Made by a program: the position numbers and the translations under genes. A stretch of 64,000 bases of DNA from Corynebacterium sp. HMSC05H05 (lineage in GTDB: Bacteria; Actinomycetota; Actinomycetes; Mycobacteriales; Mycobacteriaceae): assembly GCF_001807265.1 (NCBI RefSeq), contig NZ_KV788386.1, positions 74,877 to 138,876 of the forward strand, written 5' to 3'. Of the stretch, positions 20,179-28,833 are shown in pieces (the first letter of the stretch is position 1; each line of letters starts with the position of its first letter). The notes under the pieces were generated by a model. The model was not told where the DNA came from. It saw only the letters and a program-made list of their open reading frames with translations, and made no database searches.

Positions 20179-21984
20179 CTAGTGACCGCCGCCACTCCAT
20201 GCTGCGAACAGTTGCGCGTATCTCCCGCCAGCGGCGACGAGTTCGGCGTGGGTGCCGTCCTCGATGATGCGCCCGGCGTCCATGACCAGGATCCGGTCCG
20301 CGGCCGCCGCCTGGTCCAGGCGGTGCGCCACCACCAGCGCCGTGGTGTCCGCGGTAATCCTCGCGGCGGCGTCTTCCAGCGCGTTGGTGGCGTCGCTGCC
20401 GGCTTCCGCCGTGGCCTCGTCCAGGATGAGCACCTTCGGGCCCGAAAGCGCCACGCGTGCGAGCGCGAGCTGTTGCTCCACCTCCGGGGGCAGGTCCTCC
20501 GCGCCCGCGCCGACGGCGGTGTCCAGCCCTTTCGGGAACAGGCGTGCGAACTGGGTGCCTTCGGGGTCGATCCCGACGCTTGCCAGCGCACGCAGCAGGT
20601 CCGCGTCGGTCGCACCCTGCGTAGCCATCGAGAGGTCCTCGCGCAGGGTGCCGGCGAACAAGTGGACGTCCTGGGTGAGCAGGGTGACGTTCTTGGTGGT
20701 CCACGTGTCGCTGACCTGCGAGGTATCTACTGCGCCTACCCGGATGCTACCGGCGGTGGGCTCCACCAGCCCGGCGATGAGCGCGGCGAGCGTGGACTTG
20801 CCTGCACCCGAGGTGCCAACCAGCGCCGTGGTCGTTCCCGATTCGAGCGTGACGGAAAGGTTGTCCAGCACGTTGGCGCCTCCCGGGTACGCAAACGAGA
20901 CGTGGTCGACTTCCACGTCCACCGGCTCCGCCAAGTCCTCTGGAACGGCCGTGGCTTCGCGCCCGTCCGCGAGCTTGGCCAGGCTCACCGCGCGGCCCAC
21001 TGCGGTGGCCGCGCCCTGCAGCTCGCCGACGAAAAACAGGGCGTTGAACACCATGACCTCTGCGCGGATGACCATGAACACCGCAGCACTCGCCTGGCCC
21101 GGGGTGACGGCGCCGGCCGACGCGAGCCACGCGCCGACGCCGAGCGTGAGCAGCACCCACGCGGCGAAGGCGACCTGGCCGATGCCCATCAAACGGATGA
21201 ACCAGGGCACGCGGTCCATCTCCGCCTCCACCGCGCCCCAAGAGGTCCGCCGCATCCGGGCCAGCGCCCAGCGCTCCAGGTCGAAGGCGCGCAGCGTGGG
21301 CAAGCCCCGGACGGTGTCCAGCAGCACTGCGTTGCGACGCGCCTCCGCCACGCTCACCGCATTGGAGGCATCCGGGATAGCGCGGACCACCGCGCGGGCA
21401 AACGGGTAGGTGCAGATGCAGATCAGAAGCAGGATCAGGGCGAAGCGGACGTCGATAAGCAAGAGCCCAATGAACGTGATCGGGAAAACAAACACGGTGG
21501 TGAGCACGCGCGAACCGATGGCAGTGACGGTTTGGACGACGTCGTCGATGTCCTTGGTCATGCGTGTGATGACGTTGCCGGTGCCGAGCTCCATCACCCG
21601 CGGCACCGGTGCGCGCAGGATCGCGTCGAGACAGCGTCGGCGCAGGTCGATGGACGCACGTGCGACTTTGAGGCCCACTACGTAATTGCCGAGGGCACGC
21701 AAGAACATCTCGACGAGCATGCAGACCAGCGCCAGGCCGACGGTCAAAACGAAGGCGCGGGTGCCGGTTCCCAGCAGTGGCACTGATCCGCCGGTGAGCG
21801 GGTCGACGCTGCGGCCGAACAGGTTCGACTGCGTGGTGTAGACGGCGACGATCAGCGCCTGGATGATCAGCAAACCTGCCCACCAGGGCTTGTCCAGAGC
21901 GTTGGGTAGCGCTGACAGGTACGCGAAGGTCTCCTTCACGCTCGCGGGGGCGACCGCGTCAGTGCGTTCGTACTCGCGCCGCAT
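20179..21984 (-). CDS. ABC exporter half, functional-Walker-A subunit
   Basis: This 601-residue half-transporter has six N-terminal membrane helices (about 35-330) and a nucleotide-binding domain. The domain has an intact Walker A GTSGAGKS, Q-loop LLTQD, Walker B VLILDEATAE with catalytic Glu, and H-loop VVAHRLD. The signature motif is lost: LPPEVEQQLALAR stands where LSGGQ should be. The partner gene upstream has the opposite defect, so the two form a heterodimer with one working and one dead ATP site. Type IV exporter fold; the substrate is unknown (drug, lipid or peptide). A strong GGAGGTGGCGTAG ribosome site overlaps the partner's stop; the gap is zero. Confidence 0.9.
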   Translation of the reverse strand: MRREYERTDAVAPASVKETFAYLSALPNALDKPWWAGLLIIQALIVAVYTTQSNLFGRSVDPLTGGSVPLLGTGTRAFVLTVGLALVCMLVEMFLRALGNYVVGLKVARASIDLRRRCLDAILRAPVPRVMELGTGNVITRMTKDIDDVVQTVTAIGSRVLTTVFVFPITFIGLLLIDVRFALILLLICICTYPFARAVVRAIPDASNAVSVAEARRNAVLLDTVRGLPTLRAFDLERWALARMRRTSWGAVEAEMDRVPWFIRLMGIGQVAFAAWVLLTLGVGAWLASAGAVTPGQASAAVFMVIRAEVMVFNALFFVGELQGAATAVGRAVSLAKLADGREATAVPEDLAEPVDVEVDHVSFAYPGGANVLDNLSVTLESGTTTALVGTSGAGKSTLAALIAGLVEPTAGSIRVGAVDTSQVSDTWTTKNVTLLTQDVHLFAGTLREDLSMATQGATDADLLRALASVGIDPEGTQFARLFPKGLDTAVGAGAEDLPPEVEQQLALARVALSGPKVLILDEATAEAGSDATNALEDAAARITADTTALVVAHRLDQAAAADRILVMDAGRIIEDGTHAELVAAGGRYAQLFAAWSGGGH

Positions 21985-23547
21985 CTACGCCACCTCCAAT
22001 GCGGTGCCGGCGTGCTGCCACGCGGCGTTTCCGGTGATGACCACGGTGCTCTTGTCTGCCCTGAGCGCGGCGACGGCTGCCACGACGTCCGCCTGTGTCA
22101 CGGAATCGAGGCCAGTGGTCGGATCGTCCAGGATGAGCACCTCCGGGTCGGCGGCGAGCGCCCTGGCAAGCGCGACGCGCTGGCGCTGCCCGCCGGAAAG
22201 GTTCAGGCCGGCCTCCCCCAGCGGCGCGTCCGGCAACTCGCCTGCTTCGTTGATACCGCCGAGCCTGCGGAGGATGTCCTGGCAGTGGGCGGCGGCGAGC
22301 GCTTGCTTGACCGCGTCCTCCGGCACATCCCCGCGCGGATTCACGTTGTCTGCGATGGTGCCCTCAAACACGTTGACGGTGTGCGGCGGGAACAGTACGT
22401 CGTCGCGCTGCGCCCACGCGGCGGCTGTGGCGTAGGAGCGCTCCGCCGGCGCGAGGATCCACAGCCCCGCGCCTGGGACCGGTGTGTCTGTTAGCTCGGG
22501 CCCCGCGGTGTCGTCGCCCGCGTGGTGCAGCTGCTCGATGCGCTGGCCACTCGCGACGGCCCTGCCCCACCCGCTGGCCAGATCGCCGAACGCGAAGCCC
22601 GCCATGTTCAATGCCGGAGGAACCAAAAGCGCCACCGACGTCAACTGCCCCGGAGTGATCTCGCCGTTCAGCGTCATCCACGCGCTCAAGCCCACAATCG
22701 CCAGGTTGCACAGCCACGCCACGCAGAACCTGGCAAAACCCAACCACACCTCCACACGCAGGTGGGTGAGCATCAACCGCTTCGCCTCGGCTGTCTCCGT
22801 ATGAAAACGCCCGGCCACGGTTGCGCCCGCCCCGAGGCCTTTGACAGTGCGTATGCCTTGCGACGCATCCGTGGCCAAGCCAGCAACATCTGCCTCCGCG
22901 GCGCGGCGCTTCAGCGACACCCGCGTCACCGGCCCCGCGGTCCACGCAGCAAACAGGGCGATGATGAGCGCACTGGCCGGGATCGCCAGGGAGATCCACG
23001 GGGAAACCGACCACATCGCCACCATCGCTCCGACCGCATAGCCGATGGCCATGAGCGGAAACGACAGCAGCTCGCGGTAGCGGCCGACAGTGTTCGCATC
23101 CGCGTCGATGGTGTTGAGCACCGTGCCGGGGCTCATCGCACCCGCCCCACGGCGCAGGACACCCGAGGACAGGTGCTGCTGCGCGTTGTGGGTCACCCGG
23201 CGCACCGAGGCTGTGGCCAGGCCGTCGCCGGTGGCCTCGCCGACGAACTGGACAATAAAGATGCCGACCAGCACTGCGAAGAGCCACCACGCGTTGAATG
23301 TGTCTGCTTCCACTAGACCGTCCACGATCATGCCCACCACCACCGGCACAAAGGCTGCGATACCGGAGCCGATGAGGTAGCTCAGAATGTGCAGCGCCAA
23401 CACACCCGGATATGCGCCAACCATGTCCCTGACCACGCGGTTCCCGCTGCTCCAGCGCACCGGGTGGAGCCGTGCCGGATCATCCGCTGGCGGCGCGGGC
23501 GGGACGAACCAGCTATACGTCTTCATTCTGCGCGGCGGTGGCATCAT
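21985..23547 (-). CDS. ABC exporter half with degenerate ATP-binding motifs
   Basis: The 520-residue half-transporter has six membrane helices (about 45-330) and a shortened nucleotide-binding domain. The Walker A position reads [14 protein letters not shown] with no GxxGxGKS and no lysine. Walker B ends VLILDDP (Asp instead of Glu) and the H-loop is replaced by VVITGNAAW, yet the signature [16 protein letters not shown] is perfect. This complements the partner encoded directly downstream. The first ATG at 23547 has TAGATT 7 nt upstream (leaderless); a second ATG seven codons later is possible. The substrate is unknown. Confidence 0.9.
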   Translation of the reverse strand: MMPPPRRMKTYSWFVPPAPPADDPARLHPVRWSSGNRVVRDMVGAYPGVLALHILSYLIGSGIAAFVPVVVGMIVDGLVEADTFNAWWLFAVLVGIFIVQFVGEATGDGLATASVRRVTHNAQQHLSSGVLRRGAGAMSPGTVLNTIDADANTVGRYRELLSFPLMAIGYAVGAMVAMWSVSPWISLAIPASALIIALFAAWTAGPVTRVSLKRRAAEADVAGLATDASQGIRTVKGLGAGATVAGRFHTETAEAKRLMLTHLRVEVWLGFARFCVAWLCNLAIVGLSAWMTLNGEITPGQLTSVALLVPPALNMAGFAFGDLASGWGRAVASGQRIEQLHHAGDDTAGPELTDTPVPGAGLWILAPAERSYATAAAWAQRDDVLFPPHTVNVFEGTIADNVNPRGDVPEDAVKQALAAAHCQDILRRLGGINEAGELPDAPLGEAGLNLSGGQRQRVALARALAADPEVLILDDPTTGLDSVTQADVVAAVAALRADKSTVVITGNAAWQHAGTALEVA

Positions 23548-23656
23548 TCTGGAAAATCTAGCAAATTTTCAGGGTTGTACTGGCGATTTGGCGGTTCAAT
23601 CACCCCGCCCTATAGTTATGCGAGTGCCCAGCCGAGAGGCTGAACAAACACCCAAA

Positions 23657-23745
23657 GCCCGGGTGGCGGAATGGCAGACGCGCTAGCTTGAGGTGCTAGT
23701 GTCCTATTAACGGACGTGGGGGTTCAAGTCCCCCTCCGGGCACCA
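23657..23745 (+). tRNA. tRNA-Leu, anticodon GAG
   Basis: A class II tRNA with a long variable arm. The acceptor stem pairs GCCCGGG (23657-23663) with TCCGGGC and discriminator A, and CCA is encoded (23743-23745). The anticodon stem CTAGC/GCTAG encloses loop TTGAGGT with anticodon GAG at 23690-23692. The T-arm holds GGGGGTTCAAGTCCCCC. The GAG anticodon reads CUC and CUU leucine codons. A strong terminator follows directly. Confidence 0.96.
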
Positions 23746-23750
23746 TGTGT

Positions 23751-23791
23751 TGTCTCGAGACATCGTTCCTACGGTGTCTCGAGATTTTTGT
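23751..23791 (+). terminator. Rho-independent terminator of the tRNA-Leu gene
   Basis: A 10-bp perfect stem (TCTCGAGACA at 23753-23762 with TGTCTCGAGA at 23775-23784), 12-nt loop, then TTTTTGTTTT. It sits 5 nt after the encoded CCA. Confidence 0.9.
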
Positions 23792-23958
23792 TTTCAATGT
23801 GTGGAGTAGAACCCAGACCTCAAGCCAAGGGCACCTGCAAACCCCAGGTCGCGCCCACGCTTGAGGTCCGGTTCGTCCAGCACTCTCCTTGAGTACTCCG
23901 CGCTCGCCAGCCTGGAATGTGCGTTCAGGGGCAAGATCCTAGGACCAGCCTGGCCCGT

Positions 23959-24231
23959 TCAAGACACTATCCCCGGTGTCTCCGATTCAGGTGCGGACAC
24001 CAGCCCTGGCACCACCACTGCGACTACGACGATCACGCAGGCAATCACGATGCGCGCTGACCGCTTCTCACCGGCGCGCACGGCCGCCGCGCAGCCGATC
24101 ACCACCGCCAGTGCCCTCGCCGCGAGGGCCAGCTCTGCGGACTCATCGTCGACCCACAACGCCACGATGGCGATGAGCAGCGAAAGCAGAAACACAACGA
24201 CTGAGATGTTGTCGTACTCAGTTCGGTCCAT
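23959..24231 (-). CDS. Small two-to-three-helix membrane protein
   Basis: The 90-residue protein has hydrophobic segments at about 12-28, 38-55 and 65-82 and ends in a Ser/Pro/Glu-rich tail. Start MDRTEYDN at 24231 is chosen for its GGAGG ribosome site 7 nt upstream; a longer frame to 24300 lies inside the preceding gene. Its start overlaps the stop of that gene by 14 nt, implying coupling. No family is recognised. Confidence 0.6.
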   Translation of the reverse strand: MDRTEYDNISVVVFLLSLLIAIVALWVDDESAELALAARALAVVIGCAAAVRAGEKRSARIVIACVIVVVAVVVPGLVSAPESETPGIVS

Positions 24232-24778
24232 GGGCCGCCTCCGAACGATGATCAGTTCCTGCACGACGTTTCTGGTTTCTGCGGTTGAGCCACACGACAA
24301 GCAGGAAAGACGCTATCGCGATGGCGAAGACCATTCCGGCCCAGAGATACCCAATCAGCGGATTTTCCCAGAGTAGGTGAGCGATACGAATCATCACTCT
24401 GTGCGGCGCCACGGCAAGCACAATTGCAAGCCCCAGCGCTGCAAGGAAGTGCCATAGTTTGCTGCGTCGCGCAAGCAAGTAGGCCCAGGCAAGGGCCAAG
24501 AATGAGACAGCGGGACCGAAAAGGCCGAGCACGATACCGGCGCCGGCGGGCAACCCCTCCGCAATTGGGAGTACCCACGGGGTCGCGGCTGCTGCGATTA
24601 CGAGACCGCAGGCTCCCACCTTGCGTGCGACGCTTCCGTCGGGCACCTGCGTGGCCGCCACGCAGCCGATGACAAGCGCGGTGCCGCAGAACAGATATGC
24701 CAGGCCTAAAAATCCAGGCGCCACCCAGATTCCTAGGAGTGTCAATGTCAGTGAAAGTAGAAACACTCCGACTCTCAT
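24218..24778 (-). CDS. Polytopic membrane protein, unknown function
   Basis: The 186-residue protein has about six hydrophobic segments and a short basic, polar C-terminus (NRRNQKRRAGTDHRSEAA). A strong GAGGAGGGGGG ribosome-binding site precedes the ATG. It is divergent from the TVP38-family gene and overlaps the next small membrane gene by 14 nt. The pair is of unknown function; residue use and base composition are slightly poorer in GC than the core genes around it. Confidence 0.65.
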   Translation of the reverse strand: MRVGVFLLSLTLTLLGIWVAPGFLGLAYLFCGTALVIGCVAATQVPDGSVARKVGACGLVIAAAATPWVLPIAEGLPAGAGIVLGLFGPAVSFLALAWAYLLARRSKLWHFLAALGLAIVLAVAPHRVMIRIAHLLWENPLIGYLWAGMVFAIAIASFLLVVWLNRRNQKRRAGTDHRSEAAHGPN

Positions 24779-24816
24779 GAGCCCCCCTCCTCAAGTTGGT
24801 TCCAGACTACCGGCCG

Positions 24817-25512
24817 ATGGAAGATAGCGGGGTGAATCGTTTGCGGAAGGCACCCCGGAACCGGATCGCACTCATCGTTGCGGCCGGTGCGTTGTTCGTC
24901 GCAGCATGGATGCTTCTCGACGTCCCCCCGCTTTCGACCCTCCGCACCTGGTCTGATCAGACCGGTGCCTGGTTCCCCGTCCTGTTCTGGCTGCTGTACG
25001 TGCTGATCACCCAGTTCCCCATCCCGCGGACCCTGATGACGGTTTCCGCCGGCATCCTGTTCGGCACCGCCCGCGGGATCCTCATCGCGCTGACGGCGAC
25101 GACGGTCAGCGCAGTCATCTCGCTGCTCATCGTCCGTACGCTGCTGCGGGATTGGGTGGAGCCGCGCCTGACGCACCCGGCCGTGGAGAGGATTAACCGG
25201 CGCCTCGAAGAGCGCGGATGGTTGGCCATCTTGAGCCTGCGCATGATCGCGGCCGTGCCATTCTCCGTAATGAACTATGCCGCCGCGCTCACCCGCGTGC
25301 CGGTGCTGCCGTTCGCGCTCGCGACCCTCGTGGGGTCCGCGCCGGGCACGATCCTGGTCACCCTGTTCGGCGACACCCTCACCGGCGAGGCGGACCCGGT
25401 GTTCGTCGCCGTCATGGCGGTGCTCGCCGTCGTCGGCGTCGCGGGGCTGGTGCTGGACGCGCGCATGCCGACCCGCTCACCTGATCGTCTAGCAACCACT
25501 GATCCCCGCTAG
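24817..25512 (+). CDS. TVP38/TMEM64 (DedA-superfamily) membrane protein
   Basis: The 231-residue membrane protein has the family's conserved central region: TQFPIPRTLMTVSAGILFGTA (split across about residues 68-88) with re-entrant helix features, then LRMIAAVPFSVMNYAAALT near 150. Five to six hydrophobic segments are present. Members of the DedA/TVP38 superfamily are membrane transport or lipid-scrambling proteins; the exact substrate is not known here. ATG at 24817 is preferred over TTG 24796 and GTG 24832, but the start is uncertain. The stop codon lies inside a hairpin repeated 94 bp further on. Confidence 0.82.
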   Translation: MEDSGVNRLRKAPRNRIALIVAAGALFVAAWMLLDVPPLSTLRTWSDQTGAWFPVLFWLLYVLITQFPIPRTLMTVSAGILFGTARGILIALTATTVSAVISLLIVRTLLRDWVEPRLTHPAVERINRRLEERGWLAILSLRMIAAVPFSVMNYAAALTRVPVLPFALATLVGSAPGTILVTLFGDTLTGEADPVFVAVMAVLAVVGVAGLVLDARMPTRSPDRLATTDPR

Positions 25513-25516
25513 ACGA
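25485..25516. repeat. Hairpin TCGTCTAGC-N14-GCTAGACGA, copy 1
   Basis: A 9-bp perfect inverted repeat with a 14-nt loop overlaps the last codons and stop of the TVP38 gene. The same arms recur at 25578-25612. No T-run follows, so a simple terminator is unlikely. Twin copies suggest paired protein-binding sites or a duplicated structured element. Confidence 0.6.
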
Positions 25517-25577
25517 ACAGCCCGCTATCGACACTCGCATTCAATATCACCTGGGAAAATGTCGAGCTCAATTCCGA

Positions 25578-25612
25578 ATCGTCTAGCAGACCGAAGCAAA
25601 CCGCTAGACGAT
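25578..25612. repeat. Hairpin ATCGTCTAGC-N15-GCTAGACGAT, copy 2
   Basis: A 10-bp perfect inverted repeat with the same arms as copy 1 lies in the gap between the TVP38 gene and the next gene, 66 bp before the latter's likely -10 box (TACGCT 25676-25681). The loops of the two copies differ while the arms are identical, which points to selection on the arms. Confidence 0.6.
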
Positions 25613-25688
25613 CCGGCTGTAGGGCCCGGCCCCACTGGCTACGTGTCGGAGTCAAGCCTCAAGGGTAGACCGGAGTACGCTACGGCCC

Positions 25689-26258
25689 ATGATTGCCGTG
25701 CATGCGAGGTACCGGGGCCGTGAGAAGGCCCGCGCCATCGTTGTGGAGCGCTCTGCCGAGGCGCTGAGCGGTCTGCCCGGTGTCGCAGGCTTCGAGGTGC
25801 TCGGAGTGGAAGACATCCGCTCGAAGGTCGAGGACGCCGAGGCTGCGCTGAATTTGATCATGGCGCTGCTTTCGGACGGCAACTGGGCCATCGGGCTCGG
25901 CATCAGCGACGCTGACAGCTCCACAGGCGACGCCTCCGCCACCGCGACGAAAGCCGTCGGGACGAGGGCGGGCCAGGTACGGGTGATCGTCGATAGGCAA
26001 CATGCGACGACTGATGCCACGGACATCGCGGCGACCTTCGCGCTGCTGGCGCACGTGCTGCACAAACGCACCTACGAGGGGCGCGAGGCGACGTCGCTGG
26101 TGCGGCGCGGCATGAACCAAAATGAGGCCGCCGCAACCCTGGGCATCTCCAAACAGGCGATGAGCCAGCGGTTGCAGGCGGCCGGGTGGCCCGCGGAGCA
26201 GGCAGGGTGGCAGCTCGCGCTGAATCTGATTACTCGGGCTGCTGGTCAGGGCGAGTAA
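25689..26258 (+). CDS. HTH protein of unknown function (SatD-like layout)
   Basis: The 189-residue protein has an N-terminal region of unknown fold (residues 1-140) and a C-terminal helix-turn-helix, MNQNEAAATLGISKQAMSQR, of the sigma-70 region 4 type. The layout resembles SatD-like proteins. TACGCT (25676-25681) lies 7 nt before the ATG, suggesting a leaderless message. Its 3' end overlaps the convergent SPFH gene by 29 nt. It may bind the twin hairpin sites just upstream, but that is conjecture. Confidence 0.65.
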   Translation: MIAVHARYRGREKARAIVVERSAEALSGLPGVAGFEVLGVEDIRSKVEDAEAALNLIMALLSDGNWAIGLGISDADSSTGDASATATKAVGTRAGQVRVIVDRQHATTDATDIAATFALLAHVLHKRTYEGREATSLVRRGMNQNEAAATLGISKQAMSQRLQAAGWPAEQAGWQLALNLITRAAGQGE

Positions 26259-27501
26259 CCGGGCGCGAGACCGGCTCGGACACGCCAGTTTCGCTGCTGA
26301 AGTCCTGCTCGAAGCCGGTGCGCTCCGGCTCGCCCGCGGTGATCTCGCGGCGGGTCGAGGCAGTGCTCTCGGAGGGAGCACCGGCCGCATCCTGGGTCGG
26401 GTCCGGGTCGTCCACGTGCTTGTTGGCCACCGCACGCGCCTCGGCGAGAGCCTTCGCCAGCTCGGGGTCGGTGGAGGTGTCGAACCAGCGGTCGGTGTTG
26501 TCCGCCTGGGCCATCTCCCGGTCGCGGTCGTTCGGGGTATCCGGCTCGTAGCGGAATACGCCATCGTCGTCTTTGTCGGCGAATGCGCGGGCGAACTGCT
26601 GCAGCGAGTCGCCGAACTGGGACGGGATCATCCACATCGTCGCCGCCTCGTTGTTGGCGATCTTCGGAAGCTGATCCAGGTACTGGTACGCGAGCAGCTC
26701 CGGGGTAATACCGGAGGACTTTATCGCGGCGTTGACCTTCTGGATCGCGCGGGCCTCGCCCTGCGCAGCCAGGTACTTGGCGGCACGCTCACCCTCGGCG
26801 CGCAGCATCATCGCCTGACGCTCCGCCTCAGCCGCGAGGATGGCCGCGTGCTTTTCGCCCTCGGCGGAGAGGATGCGCGCCTGCTTCTCGCCTTCTGCGG
26901 TCTTGATGTCGGACTCACGCTTACCCTCGGCGGTGAGGATCATCGCGCGCTTCTCGCGGTCCGCCTTCATCTGCATCTCCATGGACTGCTGGATGGACGG
27001 CGGCGGATCAATCGCCTTCAGCTCCACTCGGCTGATGCGCAGGCCCCACTTAGCAGTGGCCGCGTCCAGCTCGCCGCGCAGGCGGCGGTTGATGGTCTCG
27101 CGCGAGGTCAGCGTCTCCTCGAGCGTCATGCCGCCGACGACGTCGCGGAGGGTGGCAACAGAAATCTGCTCCACACCCACGAGGTAGTTGTCCACGCCGT
27201 AGATCGCCTTGGCCGGGTCGTTGATCTGGAACGTGACCACGGTGTCGATCGCCACGGTCAGGTTGTCCTGGGTAATCACAGCCTGCGGCGGGAAGGACAC
27301 CACGCGCTCACGGGTGTCCACGCGCTCGCGCACACGGTCGATGTAGGGCACGAGAAACGTCAGCCCGCCGGACGCGGTGCGGGTGTAACGGCCGAGCCGT
27401 TCGATAACCGCCGCTTCTCCCTGCGGGATCAGCTTGATTGACGCGGTGAGAACTGCCACCACCAGCGCGATGATGACAAAGAATGTGATAAACCCTCCCA
27501 T
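26230..27501 (-). CDS. SPFH/band-7 (stomatin-like) membrane protein
   Basis: The 423-residue protein has an N-terminal membrane anchor (residues 3-25) and an SPFH domain (about 28-190; GEAAVIERLGRYTRT, LVPYIDRVRERVDTRE). A long Ala/Glu/Arg-rich coiled coil follows (about 190-270) and a polar, disordered acidic tail after 330. Proteins of this type (QmcA/stomatin) form large oligomers that organise membrane domains or modulate proteases. It is directly downstream of an NfeD gene with no gap, the standard pairing. The tail is longer than in E. coli QmcA. Confidence 0.92.
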   Translation of the reverse strand: MGGFITFFVIIALVVAVLTASIKLIPQGEAAVIERLGRYTRTASGGLTFLVPYIDRVRERVDTRERVVSFPPQAVITQDNLTVAIDTVVTFQINDPAKAIYGVDNYLVGVEQISVATLRDVVGGMTLEETLTSRETINRRLRGELDAATAKWGLRISRVELKAIDPPPSIQQSMEMQMKADREKRAMILTAEGKRESDIKTAEGEKQARILSAEGEKHAAILAAEAERQAMMLRAEGERAAKYLAAQGEARAIQKVNAAIKSSGITPELLAYQYLDQLPKIANNEAATMWMIPSQFGDSLQQFARAFADKDDDGVFRYEPDTPNDRDREMAQADNTDRWFDTSTDPELAKALAEARAVANKHVDDPDPTQDAAGAPSESTASTRREITAGEPERTGFEQDFSSETGVSEPVSRPVTRPDQQPE

Positions 27502-27930
27502 TTAGGGCTCCTTCCACACGACAGCGACGGGGCCGTCAATATCGTAAACGGTCACGCGGGATCCCGCCGGGATGGTCTCCGCCGGGTCGAGGCCGCGGGC
27601 GGACCACAGGGAGCCGTCGAAACGCACCTGGCCCTTGCCACCCACAATGTCCTCGACGACCTCGGCCGTGCTGCCCACGAGCGCCCGCGGGGAGTCGTCC
27701 AACACCAGCGGCTTTTCCATCCGGCGGCGCAGCGGCGGGCGCAGGAAGAACCAGAACAGCGCGGACGAGACGGCGAACACGGCGACTTCCGCCCACATGG
27801 GCACGCCGCCGAGCGCCACCAGCGCGGTGGTCAGTGCGCCCGCGCCGAGCATGAGCAGCGTCAGCTCGCCCACGGTCAATTCCAGCAGCGCCAACAACGC
27901 CGCGGCCAAAAACCAAAGCAAAGGTCCCAC
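27502..27930 (-). CDS. NfeD-family membrane protein
   Basis: The 142-residue protein has three membrane segments (about 5-65) followed by a cytosolic OB-fold domain (about 80-142: LVGSTAEVVEDIVGGKGQV, IPAGSRVTVYDIDGPVAVV). NfeD proteins work with SPFH/stomatin partners, here the adjacent downstream gene, which begins right after this stop. The GTG at 27930 has TAGGGT 7 nt upstream, so translation is probably leaderless. Confidence 0.9.
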   Translation of the reverse strand: MGPLLWFLAAALLALLELTVGELTLLMLGAGALTTALVALGGVPMWAEVAVFAVSSALFWFFLRPPLRRRMEKPLVLDDSPRALVGSTAEVVEDIVGGKGQVRFDGSLWSARGLDPAETIPAGSRVTVYDIDGPVAVVWKEP

Positions 27931-27950
27931 GTGATTTACCCTACATCTGT

Positions 27951-28793
27951 CTAGAGGTCGTGTTTGGACAATTCGGGGTTGGTGACGAAGTCCACCAGCC
28001 GCTCAACCGCCCCGATGAGCGTGGAATCCAGGTCGCGGAAGGTGCTCACCGAGGAGGACACGCGGCGCCACCCCTCCTTCGGGTCCGACCAGCCGAGGCG
28101 GCGGCACACGCCCGTCTTCCAGTCCTCGCCGTAGGGCACCTCCGGCCACGCGGGGATGCCCACGCTGGACGGTTTCACTGCCGCCCAGATGTCGATGTAG
28201 GGGTGGCCGGTGACCAGCACGTGCGGGCCGACGTTCTCCACCAGCCGGGATTCCTTCGTGCCTTCAATCAGGTGATCCGCCAGCACGCCGATGCGACGTC
28301 CGGGACCGGGCTGGAACTCGTCGAGACGCTCCTGCAAATTGTCCAGGCCTTCGAGGTACTCCACCACCACGCCCTCGACGCGCAGGTCGTGGCCCCAGAC
28401 CTGCTCCACAATCGCGGCGTCGTGGATACCTTCGACCCAGATACGCGACGGCATCGCAACCTTGGCTTTCACGTTGGCCACCTTGCGCGATCCGGAATTT
28501 GACCTCTTCGGCCCTTCGTCGCGCGGTGCCACGTAACGGGTCAGCGTCACGCGCTGGCCCTCCACCATGAACGCGCCGGGGAGCATCTTGAACAGCCGCT
28601 GCGTGCCGTAGCGGTCCTCTAAACGCACGAAGTCGCCGTCATACGTGCGCTCGAACTCGACGACTGCGCCGACGAAGTCGTTGCCCACAATCTCCACGAT
28701 GATGCCGGGCTCTGCCGGCATCTCCGGGTACGTCGGGCGCTTCGTGCGCGCGTGTCCGCTGAAAATGTCTCCACTGTACCGGCTATCTCCCAT
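27951..28793 (-). CDS. DUF3097-family protein with TOPRIM-like segment
   Basis: The 280-residue protein is of the actinobacterial DUF3097 type. An N-terminal SH3/KOW-like part (about 20-90: AEPGIIVEIVGNDFVGAVVEFE) is followed by a TOPRIM-like stretch (SRIWVEGIHDAAIVEQVWG near 130, then a YLEGLDNL block and GVLADHLIEGTKE). This would suit a nucleic-acid-acting enzyme, but no activity is known to me. The start MGDSRYSG at 28793 is chosen because upstream codons overlap the divergent promoter. It is 20 nt upstream of NfeD on the same strand. Confidence 0.8.
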   Translation of the reverse strand: MGDSRYSGDIFSGHARTKRPTYPEMPAEPGIIVEIVGNDFVGAVVEFERTYDGDFVRLEDRYGTQRLFKMLPGAFMVEGQRVTLTRYVAPRDEGPKRSNSGSRKVANVKAKVAMPSRIWVEGIHDAAIVEQVWGHDLRVEGVVVEYLEGLDNLQERLDEFQPGPGRRIGVLADHLIEGTKESRLVENVGPHVLVTGHPYIDIWAAVKPSSVGIPAWPEVPYGEDWKTGVCRRLGWSDPKEGWRRVSSSVSTFRDLDSTLIGAVERLVDFVTNPELSKHDL

Positions 28794-28833
28794 AATGCGT
28801 CCGCATTGTATCGGCCCCGTTACACTGTCCCGG

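Noticed and set aside
19570-21786. 738-codon open frame antisense to the PEBP and ABC genes
   Set aside because: Same reason; the opposite strand carries complete ABC and PEBP motifs.
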